NCBI GenBank assembly: GCA_950022655.1
Contig: OX465583.1
Location: forward strand, 15,523,298 to 15,587,297
Source of the DNA: Alentia gelatinosa
Taxonomy: Eukaryota > Annelida > Polychaeta > Phyllodocida > Polynoidae
Direction of reading: 5' to 3'
DNA length: 64,000 nt
In this document: positions 34,084 through 45,195 of the stretch, piece after piece
How positions within the stretch are numbered: position 1 is the first letter of the stretch
Layout of the letters: each line of letters starts with the position of its first letter
Program-made: the position numbers and the translations under genes
Notes under the pieces: model-generated
Seen by the model: the letters and a program-made list of their open reading frames with translations, nothing else
Told to the model about the DNA's origin: nothing
The model's database searches: none

Positions 34084-34582
34084 GTCACATCCTGTGAGAG
34101 GAGCAATAACAAGCCTAGAAATCAATGTGTGCATGTCTCCATAGACAACCAACCACTAGAACCAATGAGAATCCGATCTGGAAACGGAAATACGTTTTCC
34201 GGCGCGAATTCAAAGTAGAAAAACTCACCTAGACATCAGTGCAGTCGTACATCGGACTCCCTATGCCACGTACACGACACGAAATCCACATATTTGTTCA
34301 TCATGGCACAATATGGCTCAGTATGGCTCAATAATCAATGATCTCAGAAGATAAGTATCAGCATCTTTAGCGTGTGATAAAGTGTGATAAAGTTGGGAAA
34401 AACAAGAGGTGGGACATTGCAAGATTGACGTGGAAAATGAGTTCAGATAATACAGTAATAAAGATCGTACATGGAGAATGAATGCGTCAGATAAAGTATA
34501 TTATGTAGTATAATTCAAAATATTTTTTGACGAGGCCCAGTTGCAGTCAAATCTAAGTAAAGAAACAACTAAGTTTCATAAT

Positions 34583-34747
34583 TGGACACAAACTATCTAA
34601 GATAGTTAGAAGTATTAATGTAAGAGGGCGCCACCTGACTTGTCGACTGAGGGCGCTGCACACCTCACTACCCACCAGTGCCTGCCACTCCTCAGCCGAC
34701 GGGCCCTCAGAACACACCTATGGCCTGTGTGCCTCATTTTTTCTTGT
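34583..34747 (+). repeat. Split direct repeat A1
   Basis: A constant 4033-base offset aligns this segment with 38616-38780, with only about four or five substitutions over 160 bases. Contains the near-palindrome AACTATCTAAGATAGTT at 34591-34607 and two GAGGGCGC words. Confidence 0.9.
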
Positions 34748-34821
34748 TGGTTTTTCTAACTTTTTTAGTTTTTTCTCCTCTAAACAAATACTACCCGAGT
34801 AGTAGTAACTACACAAGGATT

Positions 34822-35895
34822 ATGTCGGACCAGGAAGCCGAAGGTTCTTCACAAAAGAACTGTTCTGGATGTGGCCTCAGACATACTGCTCCCTTTGGTC
34901 GCTATTGTAAGAGTTTACTTCCACGTGCAGCGACCGGCACCACAGACGAAGGTAAACCCTCGGACGAGTTATCTAGGAAAGATACCTTGTTACTAAAAAT
35001 TCGACAACAAGAAGAAATTGCAAAGAAGTTGGCTGAGGAGGACAAAATTGGACGTTTGGAACAAAGACTAAAGGATTTAACTCTACGAAATGCAAGTCTG
35101 GAACAGTCTATTTTGGGAAACGCCGCCCAAACCGGTCCCGTTGGACCCGCCGGACCCACCGCACCTGCAGGGGGAATTGCTGGTGCCGCCTCGTCTGCTA
35201 CACAATCTGGTCAACAAACCATCATGGCCGGTCTGACTGCGGCAGGTCTAGGTACAAGTTCCTTAGGATGTGAGGCCTTGGAGGGCTTACTCTCCTTATC
35301 AAGACCTCCAGAGGGAGTCGGTAAGGACCAAGATTGGTTGCGGAACTTACACTTACTCTCTGAATCCTCAAAACGCAAACGATCGAGACATTGGCTCCGG
35401 CCCGACTTTCACATCCAGACCGACAAAAGGTTTGACGAAATGTCTTTATCGGAATTGTTGTTCGGAATGATTTGTGTACTTCAGTGTATCTTATGGGCCA
35501 ATTTACCGTCTATCCTCCCAAAGGACTACCTTAATCATTTACGGTTTGTTGCCTTGAAAAGTGTTTCTGGAGCTTTTTCTCCGGAAAATTTGTCACGTTA
35601 TGAACATAACGTGACATCCATGGTTTTAGATGGGAGATTGGAAGTTTTTGTTGCCGCAGAACATGAAAGTATTTACACTTACCTTGCTGCTGAAAATACC
35701 CTATCTGTGAAAAGTTCTTCTGGATCGAAAAGCAAATCCTCAAAGAGATCTAATATCAAGGTTCCGGATGATATCTGTGCACGATATAATTTTACTTTTT
35801 GTGAAATTTCTAATTGTTCTCGAGCACACATATGCGCTATATGTCGAGGACAACACAAGGCACGAACATGCAAAAAAGACCAACAAGGACAATGA
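34822..35895 (+). CDS. Gag-like ORF1 of the Ngaro-like element
   Basis: Structural protein presumed to package the element RNA. The frame is open from an ATG at 34678, but that codon lies inside repeat A1 and the first 48 residues are hydrophobic and unlike the rest. The ATG at 34822 (MSDQEAEGSS) is the more likely start, giving 357 residues. Residues here are numbered from the upstream ATG. A CSGCG..PFGRYC segment is near 62-78, a charged coiled-coil-like stretch near 101-145, and a Gly/Pro/Ala-rich linker near 147-165. The C-terminus has two adjacent zinc motifs: C367-x7-C-x4-C-x3-H (CCCH type), then C386-x2-C-x3-H-x4-C398 (CCHC knuckle). Such C-terminal pairs are typical of DIRS/Ngaro ORF1. 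No stops or frameshifts seen. Confidence 0.8.
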   Translation: MSDQEAEGSSQKNCSGCGLRHTAPFGRYCKSLLPRAATGTTDEGKPSDELSRKDTLLLKIRQQEEIAKKLAEEDKIGRLEQRLKDLTLRNASLEQSILGNAAQTGPVGPAGPTAPAGGIAGAASSATQSGQQTIMAGLTAAGLGTSSLGCEALEGLLSLSRPPEGVGKDQDWLRNLHLLSESSKRKRSRHWLRPDFHIQTDKRFDEMSLSELLFGMICVLQCILWANLPSILPKDYLNHLRFVALKSVSGAFSPENLSRYEHNVTSMVLDGRLEVFVAAEHESIYTYLAAENTLSVKSSSGSKSKSSKRSNIKVPDDICARYNFTFCEISNCSRAHICAICRGQHKARTCKKDQQGQ

Positions 35896-36073
35896 CAGCG
35901 GCTAGTCAACATGAGACATTGACGGGAAAGTGCCACGCCCCCCTACGGAGTCACTACCTGACACATATACCCCAGGACGAACTGATAATGTATTTCCTAT
36001 AGACTATACCACAGACATTACGGTTTTCAATTGTTTATCAGACATTTGCGATATTTAAAATGAATTCATCCCA

Positions 36074-37695
36074 TTGTGGAGTTTAGGTGATAACCATTTT
36101 ATCGGAGATATCCGCTCTCAAATGAAACCAGCGGGTTGGTTCTTTATGTTATCAGGTGGTCACGATGAGGTTTACGGGCCAAATACAATGGACATAGACA
36201 GTATGTTTATTCTAGACGGCATTTTCCATGGTTTCAAAATAATTGACCCTGCCGCTGATATTGTTGATTATTCAGTGAATAATTATTCGTCTGTTTATAA
36301 CAATGCTCATGTCTTTATCGACAATTTGATTTCTGAAGAAATCGCTTCAGGTAAATTGTCCGTGGTAGACTCAAAACCACATTGTGTTCATGCGCTTGGC
36401 GCCGTTAACAAAGCTGGAGGTGGTTATTGTCCAATTACAGACGCCAGCAGACCCACCGGTTGGTCTGTAAATAATCATATGAATGAGACTTTCAATCACT
36501 TTCGTTTCAAAAACATAGATGATGTTGTCAAAGTCTTAGAGAAAAATGATTTTCTAGCGGAACAAGAGCAGCACTGTATATTTTCAATAGACTTACAGAC
36601 TCAATTTGTCGCTTTATGAATAAGTCTGGTTTTGTTTGTTTCAATTATCTAGATGACTTTCTTTTAATCGGTAAGGACTACGATAATTGCAGGAAAGCCC
36701 AGCTTTTCCTACACAGGACTTTAAGATCCCTTGGAATTTACATAGCTTATTCCAAAGTAAGAAGTCCTTCTCAAATACAGAAATACTTAGGTATTATCGT
36801 TAACTCTCGTACATTAGAGTTAAGTCTCCCAGAAGACAAACTTTACAAATTAAAGGACGAAATTGCGCTTTTCGAAGGTCGCCACTAGGCGACACGCAAA
36901 CAACTCCAAAGGTTGTGTGGAGTCCTTTCTCATTGTGCTACGGTAGTGCGCGGAGGACGTACCTTTAGTAGAAGGATAATAAACATGTTATCCGGTTTTT
37001 CTGTAAAGAAACGATGTATCACTTTATCTAAAGAGTTTTTCTTAGACCTAGAATGGTGGAAATCTTTCTCAAAAGTGTTCAATGGTACTCAGATAATGGT
37101 AAAACCATCTTGTGACTCTCCAGTAGTCTACACTGACGCTTCTAGTTCAGGCTATGGAGGAACCTTTGGATCCGATTGGGTTGCTGGGTTTTGGGACGAT
37201 AATCATGATCGTCTCATCCCAGAAAAACATTTTGTATCTTCAACCATTTTTCCTATCACGGAAAATATCAATGTTCAGGAACTGTACCCTATCGTTGAAT
37301 GTATCTTGAGATGGGGTGAATCATGGAGGAATAAAAACGTTTTATTCTATTCCGATAATACTCAAGTGGTTGCTGCCATTACCACTGGTCGAAGCGGTAA
37401 CAAATCCTCCATGGTCTTACTAAGGTTAATATTTTGGTTATGTATAGTTTATAATTTACACTTAAGATGTCAACATATTGCAGGTATCTTAAATATTGAT
37501 GCAGACACCATATCTCGTTTTTCTACTGATACCATTCTGCCTTTACATCTGTGTTGTAGTACCAAAGGAGAAAGAATATGTCCGAGAATTGGACCGAAAG
37601 GCGGCAGAGATTCGCTCCATGGCTTGGGCGCCATCCACCTGGAGAACCAAAGTATCGCAATGGAGACAATATTTAACGTTTTGCAAGATGATTGA
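36074..37695 (+). pseudogene. Reverse transcriptase-RNase H ORF, broken
   Basis: The N-terminal part (to 36598) has the DIRS/Ngaro RT landmarks GKLSVVDSKPHCVHALGAV and PITDASRPTGWSVNNHM, ending in the motif A start FSIDL. An internal deletion near 36596-36602 then removes the rest of motif A through motif B and shifts the frame. The sequence resumes just before motif C (FNYLDDFLLIG, about 36640-36672). A TAG at 36886-36888 interrupts the same frame, which is otherwise open through the thumb and RNase H regions. RNase H residues are in place: D in YTDAS, E in VQELYP, D in YSDNT and D in NIDADTISR. Polymerase activity is therefore lost while the RNase H module looks intact. The end overlaps the recombinase ORF by about 200 bases in another frame. 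Confidence 0.85.
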
Positions 37696-38548
37696 TATTT
37701 CTCCCTTACCTACGGACACTAAGTTACTTTGTCGCTACATGGTACATTTGTCACCGGATTTATCTTACCGTTCAATAGACAATTATGTTAGTGGAGTTAT
37801 TTCACTAAATAAGTATTATGGTTATGAGGTTGATCATCTCAGAGACAATTTTGAAGTATCGTGTACTCTTTCAGGACTAAAGAGAATGCTCGGAGATCCA
37901 GAACCTTATCGTCCTACTTTATCGGTTAATGACCTAATGAATATGTTTGCTTATGTCTATTTTTCTAATCAACATGAATTATGTATGTGGGTGGCTATCG
38001 TCACAAGTTTCAGATCGTTATTACGAAAAAGTCATTTGGTGTTTGACGAGTTATCACCTCATTGTTTGTCTAGAGACTGTTTATCATTTTTCGATTGGGG
38101 TGTAGAGATAAGAGTTTCTTCTTCCAAGACGATACAACACTCCCAAAGACGTCATTGTATCCCAGTGACAAAAACTTTGAATAAAGCCTTATGTGCTTTC
38201 CATTGGTTATCGGTAATTATCACAGAATCCTCTCATTTATCTAAGGATTCTCCTGTATTTATGTTGAAGAAAGGCGATAATTATAAACCTCTACATTATT
38301 ATCAATTACTATCCTTTCTGAAAAGATTGTTTTCGTTATGTGGTATCAATGAAACCCGTAAAGGGGTTCATTCTCTCCGTAGATCCGGAGCATCCTTTAT
38401 GCACCAATGTGGTCTCCCAATAGAGGATATCCAGTACACTGGAGACTGGAAGTCTCTAACAGCATTGATTTATTTAACTAAACCTTTTCCACTTCGTGTA
38501 TTATCAGATACTAAGGTTTCTTCTTCTTTATCTTCTATGAAATATTAA
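37496..38548 (+). CDS. Tyrosine recombinase of the Ngaro-like element
   Basis: DNA-breaking and joining enzyme that replaces an integrase in DIRS/Ngaro elements. The frame is open for 350 residues. The true start is uncertain, because the first 20-30 residues overlap the RNase H frame; the fold proper begins near WAPSTWRTKVSQW (44-56). Catalytic residues are visible in order: R177 in SFRSLLRKSH, H292-x-x-R295 in HSLRRSG, W318 in GDWKS (the H/W position), and the nucleophile Y326 in ALIYL. An N-terminal SAM-like region (about 44-130) precedes the catalytic domain. No stop or frameshift was found, unlike in the RT upstream. It ends 8 bases before repeat B1. Confidence 0.88.
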   Translation: MMQTPYLVFLLIPFCLYICVVVPKEKEYVRELDRKAAEIRSMAWAPSTWRTKVSQWRQYLTFCKMIDISPLPTDTKLLCRYMVHLSPDLSYRSIDNYVSGVISLNKYYGYEVDHLRDNFEVSCTLSGLKRMLGDPEPYRPTLSVNDLMNMFAYVYFSNQHELCMWVAIVTSFRSLLRKSHLVFDELSPHCLSRDCLSFFDWGVEIRVSSSKTIQHSQRRHCIPVTKTLNKALCAFHWLSVIITESSHLSKDSPVFMLKKGDNYKPLHYYQLLSFLKRLFSLCGINETRKGVHSLRRSGASFMHQCGLPIEDIQYTGDWKSLTALIYLTKPFPLRVLSDTKVSSSLSSMKY

Positions 38549-38556
38549 TGGCGTTT

Positions 38557-38615
38557 GGAGTCAGAAAGAATACTCCTGAAGTGCATATTACCTGTTTCAC
38601 TTACTTACTTATTAA
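38557..38615 (+). repeat. Split direct repeat B1
   Basis: GGAGTCAGAAAGAATACTCC and onward matches 38845-38904 with two substitutions. It ends in CACTTACTTACTTATTAAT, directly joined to A2. Confidence 0.88.
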
Positions 38616-38780
38616 TGGACACGAACTATCTAAGATAGTTAGAAGTATTAATGTAAGAGGGCGCCACCTGACTTGTCGACTGAGGGCGCTGCACACCTCA
38701 CTACCCACCGGTGCCTGCCACTCCTCAGCTGACGGGCCCTCAGAACACACCTATGGCCTGCGTGCCTCATTTTTTCTTTT
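38616..38780 (+). repeat. Split direct repeat A2
   Basis: Internal copy of A1. It carries the AACTATCTAAGATAGTT near-palindrome at 38624-38640, 8 bases from the B1 junction. Confidence 0.9.
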
Positions 38781-38844
38781 TTTACTATCTTATTTTTTCC
38801 TTTTTATTATTACTTACTTATGTTTAAATGTTAATAGATATAGA

Positions 38845-38904
38845 GGAGTCAGAAAAAATACTCCTGAAGCGCATATTACCTGTTTCACTTACTTACTTAT
38901 TAAT
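38845..38904 (+). repeat. Split direct repeat B2 (3' end of element)
   Basis: Second copy of B1. It is separated from A2 by about 65 bases of T-rich DNA. It ends TTATTAAT, taken as the element's 3' limit. Confidence 0.85.
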
Positions 38905-38909
38905 AACAA

Positions 38910-40500
38910 ACATACTTGATTACATACAATTCATGTAATTAGTAGCAGAGTGTGTACATGGAAGATAAAACATTCAAGTAAACATTAAGACAATATAGTT
39001 TAAACTAAAGTAGTCACAATCTGGGTATTCAACTACTTTAGTTGTAGGCTAATCGCTACAGGCAGTCTGGATAGATTAATTTGGTAGCCTGCTTAAAGGT
39101 TTTTAGGTAAGTAGGATTGGTATTGTAAGGTTTGAATTATTCAAATTTCCACAAACAAAAAATGACTTAGTAAAAACAAGCTCATTCTTACGGGGTAAAA
39201 TAAGTCTGATACTTTTGTTTCTTCTGGTTGGGATATTTCTAATATCGATCTTTACCCATATTCATGACCCTCTGAGGTCGCTGGGTGTTAGGGCTTTGGT
39301 GCTCCTCGTAGTGACATACTTCATTTGTTCTTGCTGACCCTACCAGGTGGGCATGTGCCACTTGAGACAGTGTAGGCTAGGTGTGATATAAGAGTTTTAT
39401 AGGAAATGTTGTGATTTATTACATTTTGGAAAGGAAAGTATCTGACCAGAACTGGACTGGAACCCGTTTGCCCCTTTGGGTTTATTTTGGGCTGGAACCC
39501 CTTTAACCCGATGTTATTGATTTAACATTGGTCACCAGGGCATGACCCAATTTAATATTTTTACAATGCCACTGAAGCAACCTCGTATTGCTCGTATTGC
39601 TCGTGGAGCATGAGGGAAGTATTCTTCTTGGTAAACTATCCCACGACCTGATATTTTTGCCTCTACGTGTATCGACCTTTCCTGCTAATCTTGTAACCGC
39701 ATGAGTATCTGCTTTTTGTACCCTTTTCTCTAGGTGTGTGTCCTTAGAAATATACACCCTTGCCATGTTGTGATATTTTCTGAGTTCAATCTTCGGCCGA
39801 AACAGTGATTTCACAAATGAGACCATGCACTAGCGGTCCATTACCTCAATCAGGTAATCGAACACTGTCAGCGATATCGAGATCAGCGTTGCAGTATGTC
39901 ATAAGCTATGGCAAGCAGTTCTTCGTCTGCGGTCTCATCGTTACCCACAGTTATGCGGTTATACTTATGGATCTTATTATCGTTAGTTACTATTTTCGTC
40001 TCAAATGTTTGCAATTTGGACATTGGCTGACTGAAGTTTTAGTTCTAGCTTATCAATTCTGGTATTGACCAATTTTAGTTCATTTTTAGGTGGTGATTTT
40101 CTTATAGGAGTTCCTGTTCCTCTGATTGTTTATTTTCAAGAGAGTGCTTGATATTGTCAAGAGTAAGAAGTTTCGCTTTAGCACTTTTTGGGAGATAACC
40201 AGAAAATCTGGAGTTCCTGGTTAATGGTGAACTGTTGACTATCAATCCTCCTCTGCTTGGTGAGTGGCCGGTTATCGCCTATTCTCCACATGAAGAGTGG
40301 CTGGTTTCATTCTCCACTCTCCAAACCGATCTTCACTCGCCCTGAAGTGAGGTGGCTTGGCGGGAGTCAATAGCAGCGCACCGTAACCTATCGGCAAACC
40401 CCGAGCAGACTGACACCGGCACTGGCACTAAACCACCAATCAATTATGAAAAAACTGCGCTTGGTCTTTAATTAGTATTGATGTTGGGTGAGGCTGGGCC
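38910..40500. other. No gene recognised
   Basis: Overlapping open frames at 39503-40068 on both strands lack known domains. GTAACC-rich GC patch at 40260-40440. Confidence 0.4.
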
Positions 40501-40527
40501 CCCTGCTGTGTGTGCGTGTGTGCGTGC

Positions 40528-40552
40528 TTTTTTTTGGGGGGGGGGGGGGGGG
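40528..40552 (+). repeat. T-run followed by poly-G
   Basis: Eight T then 17 G, preceded by (GT)n-like TGTGTGCGTGTGTGCG. Confidence 0.9.
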
Positions 40553-42030
40553 TTGTGGGTAGGGGAGGGGCAGCTTTGAGGTCATGATTAGGGCGATAAA
40601 CAAAGCTAGACCAGAGCTAGATGAGGTCTATAGATGTCTGCATTTACAACATCTGCTTCAACTTTAGATTTAAAACCAGGGCCTTTTTATAGCCAATAGG
40701 AGATTGCGATAAATCAAATAGCAAATCATGGTCTTTGTTGAGATTTAGAATGTTAAGTCTGTTTAGATAGATCCTCAAAATGAGTTTTGTAATTCAATTA
40801 ACTGTTTCATCATTTTCTGATCAATTGCTAGGCACGCCTTCTCCTTCACAATCATTCCTCCAGTACTATAAGAAAGGATTGAATAATAAAAACATGTCAG
40901 CTTTTTAAAAACACCCCACAAGAGAATATTTGTCAATATTGCTCAAAGAAGACGTAGTTGTTGTTGTTGATTCATTATCAGTATTTAAGTCTACCCCAGA
41001 ATAGAGTACCTTGAGAGCAAACCTGGAAATGTAATCTTTTCTCCACTCAACACGACTTTATCTTTGAAAGTGCTGTTGTTTTTTTCAGGTTTTGTTAATC
41101 TTCATGAAATATCTTTCGCTACATAAGGAACCTAATTATCATAGTTACATACCAATGTCCAGTATTTGTTGTTATTATCTTCTTATAAGTGACACTACTG
41201 TTACATACCCCTATTCGGTCTGTGATACATACCTGTAATAAACACTCCATACTAGTTACATACTACTGTTTGATATGTGATGTGATTATATACCTAGCTA
41301 CAAGTTCGTACTTCTCTTACCAAGTTATATCACTTCTCAGCCAATTAGAGGGTTATGTTATGCCAGTTCACGTCATGAAGCGAAAATAATCTTCGCTTGT
41401 CAGGGCCATCGTTTAGGCAAATTGATAAATGGAAAATATGACATGAATATGATACTTGATGATTTCAATATAATGATAAGGAAACCACAGGTGTCATAAC
41501 TGTGGAATTTCTCGATGAGAGTAATTGAATTCACGTACCTCTGCGTAGACTTCGGTAAGGACATTACGGGACCTTCACCTTGAAGCTCCGGAATTCTCCC
41601 ATCCGCGATTAGTTTCCGCCTAAAATTCTCACACAATTAGCAAATATATCGTTTGTACACAGAAACATTCTATATTACACCTTTGCTGTGAAAAAGGAAG
41701 CTATCTCAAAACTGTGTGCATTTTAGCGTTGTGAAGAAATGAAACATGAGATAATTTGACAGTAAATCAGCAGAACTTCATGACCGAAGAAGCAAAGACA
41801 TTGACACACTACAGATATAATCCATAGGGATTATGAGATGGTACTCAAAGCTAGTTCATACACAGTTTCCAGTGTGCTTAATGATTAATCCTCATCCTCA
41901 TCACGTCCCCTGTGATTACTCCTCTTGGAGCATCCACTGTAAAATGAAATATGAATCATGATATCCCTTTACGCCACTCCCTGCCTCCCTGTTAAACTCC
42001 GCAGATCTCTCATAATGCCCCAGAGCAGGT
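40553..42030. other. No feature seen
   Basis: AT-rich; short frames only. Confidence 0.4.
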
Positions 42031-42035
42031 CCGAC

Positions 42036-42105
42036 CGGCTCCGAGCTGGTCGGAGCTGGTCAGAGCTACTCAGAGCTGCACAGAGCTGTTCAGAGATGAT
42101 CACTG
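42036..42105 (+). repeat. 10-bp tandem repeat
   Basis: About six units of the type AGAGCTGGTC (GGAGCTGGTC, AGAGCTACTC, AGAGCTGCAC, AGAGCTGTTC, AGAGATGATC), with a strict 10-base period. Confidence 0.8.
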
Positions 42106-42109
42106 AGTG

Positions 42110-44440
42110 GCTCAGACAACCTTATACCAGGGATTAAGACACCCACAGTATTTATGGCCGCGCCCGGCTTTAATACAGAGACTTAATTAAAACATCCATA
42201 AATCAGGAACAACGTATTTGGGTCATGTTGTTTCTTGGTACAAAGCAAATTGCCTTTCCAAGAAAACGTCATGTTTTTCTAGTTATCAAAGCAAATCGTC
42301 TAATATGTCTTTAATTGTAAACGATCACTATCTGAACGTTGCATATTTAGGTTCACATAGACATTTAGATGTCACCCAGTAGTACCTTACAGCAAAATTA
42401 CTTTGTCTGTATGTGTTTAATATAAGATTCCATGCTGGGGTATTGTCCTGATTTACGGATGTGCAATATGTAATACATCGTTGCGGTATTTTCATGTCGT
42501 CAGTAATGTCAGCATCTATATTGCTATGCTATAACAACGTGAAAATGTCTAAGCCGATTCTAGATGACGTTCGTCTGATTAAATTGCCCACTTATCGGAA
42601 AGCCATTGGTCATTCCTCTTACAGGATGAACCTTTGAGTTTATTCATGTATCCATCTTTGCGTACCTACCATTACTGCTGTGGAATTTGTACTTGGCACG
42701 TACCACCATACTGTGCCGGTATGCGGGCCTACTACTATGCTTTGCTTTGGGGTCAGTGTATGGGTGAATGCTGAGATTAAAGAACTGTGTTCAAGCGTGT
42801 CTGTGTTTCAGGCACTGGAAATACAGGACCAGGTACTTTTCCAGTTCCAATGGCATAGTACCTGAAGGCTATCCAATCTTTCTATATGCATTTTTGTGCT
42901 AGGTGGCCATATTGTGTCCTCCCTTAGGAACACTGTGAGTTATTTTAAGTCTCCTAGAATCCCATGATCCAGGTATATAACTTATTTTGCTACCCATGCA
43001 GAAACTCTTGTCTGACATTTTCAACAGCCAGTTCTAAAAATATAAGGTATCTAAAGAGTCTAAAAGTTTTTTCTATGCAGTTTTCTTGCTTTCTTGTCAC
43101 ATTGTGGCATCCCTGAGAAACATTTTAAGCTGTTTTTTTAGTGTTTTGTTATCTTGTAATCCAGGTACATAACTAATTTTGATACTCCAGCCACCAATCT
43201 TGTTAGACATTTTTCACTGCCAGTTCTAAAGATAAAGTACCTAGAGACTATAGGAGCTCTTCATATGCTACGATATGGACTTTGTATTGGGAGGTCAATA
43301 TCTGTGCACATCAGGAGCCCGGTGGACACCCCCCTAACTCTACCACCCTGTGGAAAATGACATATAAAAGAGAAAAATGCACAAGACAGATATATATTCA
43401 AAAACAGACAATTTACTGGAGAATGTGCGGACATTAGATTCTCTCTCTATTACTAAACTATATATCAGAGAGCCACATTTGAGTATTTTATATCATTTTC
43501 TTGTGATTCCTTTTCTGTTTTATTGAGATAGGCAGCTATTTTACATAATTCTACTATTTTGACCTAATCACTCAATTTAGATAGGTCATGGCACAGAAAA
43601 AGATAGACTAAAATTCAAAACAAATATGAAATACACAGAATGTATGATTGGGCTCAAAATTGATTGTTTTTTTAAGCGATTAAAACAATATGATTTTAAC
43701 CATATTTATTTATTGATTAAAAAAATTATTTTTTCACTTTTTCTTTTCAAATGCTCATAACTTCAGTTGCCCAAAGATTTCAGTGTTGCACCCGGCAGAT
43801 TTGAAATCAGAAGATTCTGGAGATGAATAATCATGAAAAAAAACTGTCTGGACGCTACACCAAGGTATACCCCTCTCGCTGCCAGACTACAGGGGAAGAA
43901 CAGGACTTTCCCGTCAGACGCAGTACACGACAGGGCCATGATCAGAGTAAATAACTAGGGACGCTGCAAGAAACCAAACAAACTCAGAGTTCCATCCTGT
44001 GTCTCATGAACGGAGTATTACAATTGCTGCTCTTAACTGATCAGAAAAACTCAAAGCTGCACAACAATGCAAACTGATACATGGGACAATCCAGTGTTGT
44101 ATAAAGATACTTGTTTATAGAACTGCCAATATGCACTCAACCTGGAACTGCCAGAAAATGCCCAGAGATGTATAACAAACAACATACGAATTCCAGCTTA
44201 ACATAGTCTAAACATAGAATAACATTGTTCATGCGACATCTGGAAGGTTTTTACAACGACGATACAATCGTTGCTGTTAATTTCAAGGTGAATATACTCA
44301 AAATCCTCAAAGGAATTTAACTTAGTGCGTTGCCCTGGACTGTGCTTTGTATCAGTATATTTCTTTTCCTATTTCTTGCATCAGCGCTGTTCTGTGAACG
44401 ACAGATGATCATCTGCTACTTGTTATAGATAAAAGCGAGT
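42110..44440. other. No gene recognised
   Basis: AT-rich. Two diverged direct repeats of about 180 bases occur at 42890-43060 and 43080-43250 (CACATTGTGGCATCCC, ATCCCATGATCCAGGTA / AATCCAGGTACATAACT, GCCAGTTCTAAAAATA). No ORF of note. Confidence 0.4.
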
Positions 44441-44444
44441 CATC

Positions 44445-44866
44445 CAACAATCCTGTGTCTATCCCTAACCACCCTGCAACCCTGTGACCATACCTAACCA
44501 ACTTGTGTCCATACCTCTACTAACCTACCTCACCTTACCTTAACATGCCATACCTCACAACCCTGCTGACGGCCCTGTGTTATTACCTGATGACCCGCAC
44601 CTATACCTCCCTTTCACCCGGCCCATATCTGTCCATATCTTACCACCCTGTGGCCAAACCTCCACCACACTATGTTTATACCTCTACCAACCTTTGTCCA
44701 TACCTCATTACCCTGTGTCTTAGCTCACCACCCTGTGTCCATACCTTTACCACACTGTGTCCATATCTCACCACCCTGTGTCTATACCTCATCATCCCGT
44801 GTGCATATCTCATCACCCTTTGTGCATACCTTCACCATACTGTGTCCATAACTCATCAACCTTTAT
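44445..44866 (+). repeat. Degenerate minisatellite, about 20-22 bp unit
   Basis: CCATACCTCACCACCCTGTGT and close variants recur about 20 times. The array resumes at 45195-45240 (CCCATACCTCTACCACACTG), after the two-hairpin element that interrupts it. Confidence 0.8.
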
Positions 44867-44867
44867 C

Positions 44868-45195
44868 TCACCCCTGGTACAAGTTTAGCCATAGGAATAA
44901 CATTGGAAAAATATACTCAACGATCACCTTGGTAAAGTGACAATACTACGCCACGGCCGTGGCGTAGAGAATTTGATAAGTATATTCTGATTATTCTGAA
45001 GTTGTGGTCATAATTAATGTCATAGAAAGGGGTAAGATAAATTCAGAACCTCACTCGAATCGTAAAATAGACAATACTCCACTCGTTTGGATGGGCCATA
45101 ATCGTCACTCGGCTTCGCCTTGATGACGATTGCGGCCCAGCCAAACTCGTGGAGTATTGTGTATTTATACGATTCTCGATGCAGTTCTATATAAG
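44868..45195 (-). repeat. Two-hairpin element inserted in a minisatellite
   Basis: Inverse of the copy at 9350-9672: it begins TATCTCACCCCTGGTAC, contains TACGCCACGGCCGTGGCGTA and GGGGTAAGATAAATTCAGAAC, then the hairpin CAATACTCCACTCGTTTGG / CCAAACTCGTGGAGTATTG, and ends CGATTCTCGATGCAGTTCT. The minisatellite on both sides gives sharp limits. Confidence 0.8.

Larger units (their letters stand above)
34583..38904 (+). mobile_element. Ngaro-like tyrosine-recombinase retrotransposon
   Basis: The element has the split-direct-repeat plan of Ngaro/PAT-type YR retrotransposons: A1 (34583-34747), the coding region, B1 (38557-38615), A2 (38616-38780), B2 (38845-38904). It encodes a gag-like protein, a reverse transcriptase with RNase H, and a tyrosine recombinase, all on the plus strand. 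No integrase or protease is seen. In this group the cDNA circle is thought to be made by using the split repeats and is inserted by the YR without a target duplication, and none is evident here. The RT is broken by a deletion and a stop, so the copy is not autonomous. DIRS elements proper have inverted repeats, so Ngaro is the better fit. Confidence 0.88.

Noticed and set aside
34678..34821. Upstream 48 codons of the gag frame as a signal peptide or membrane anchor
   Set aside because: This start lies in repeat A1, and the following T-rich leader gives hydrophobic codons by composition. The internal ATG fits better.
34583..38904. LTR retrotransposon or retrovirus-like element
   Set aside because: The direct repeats are split and partly internal, there is no integrase or protease, and a tyrosine recombinase is present instead.
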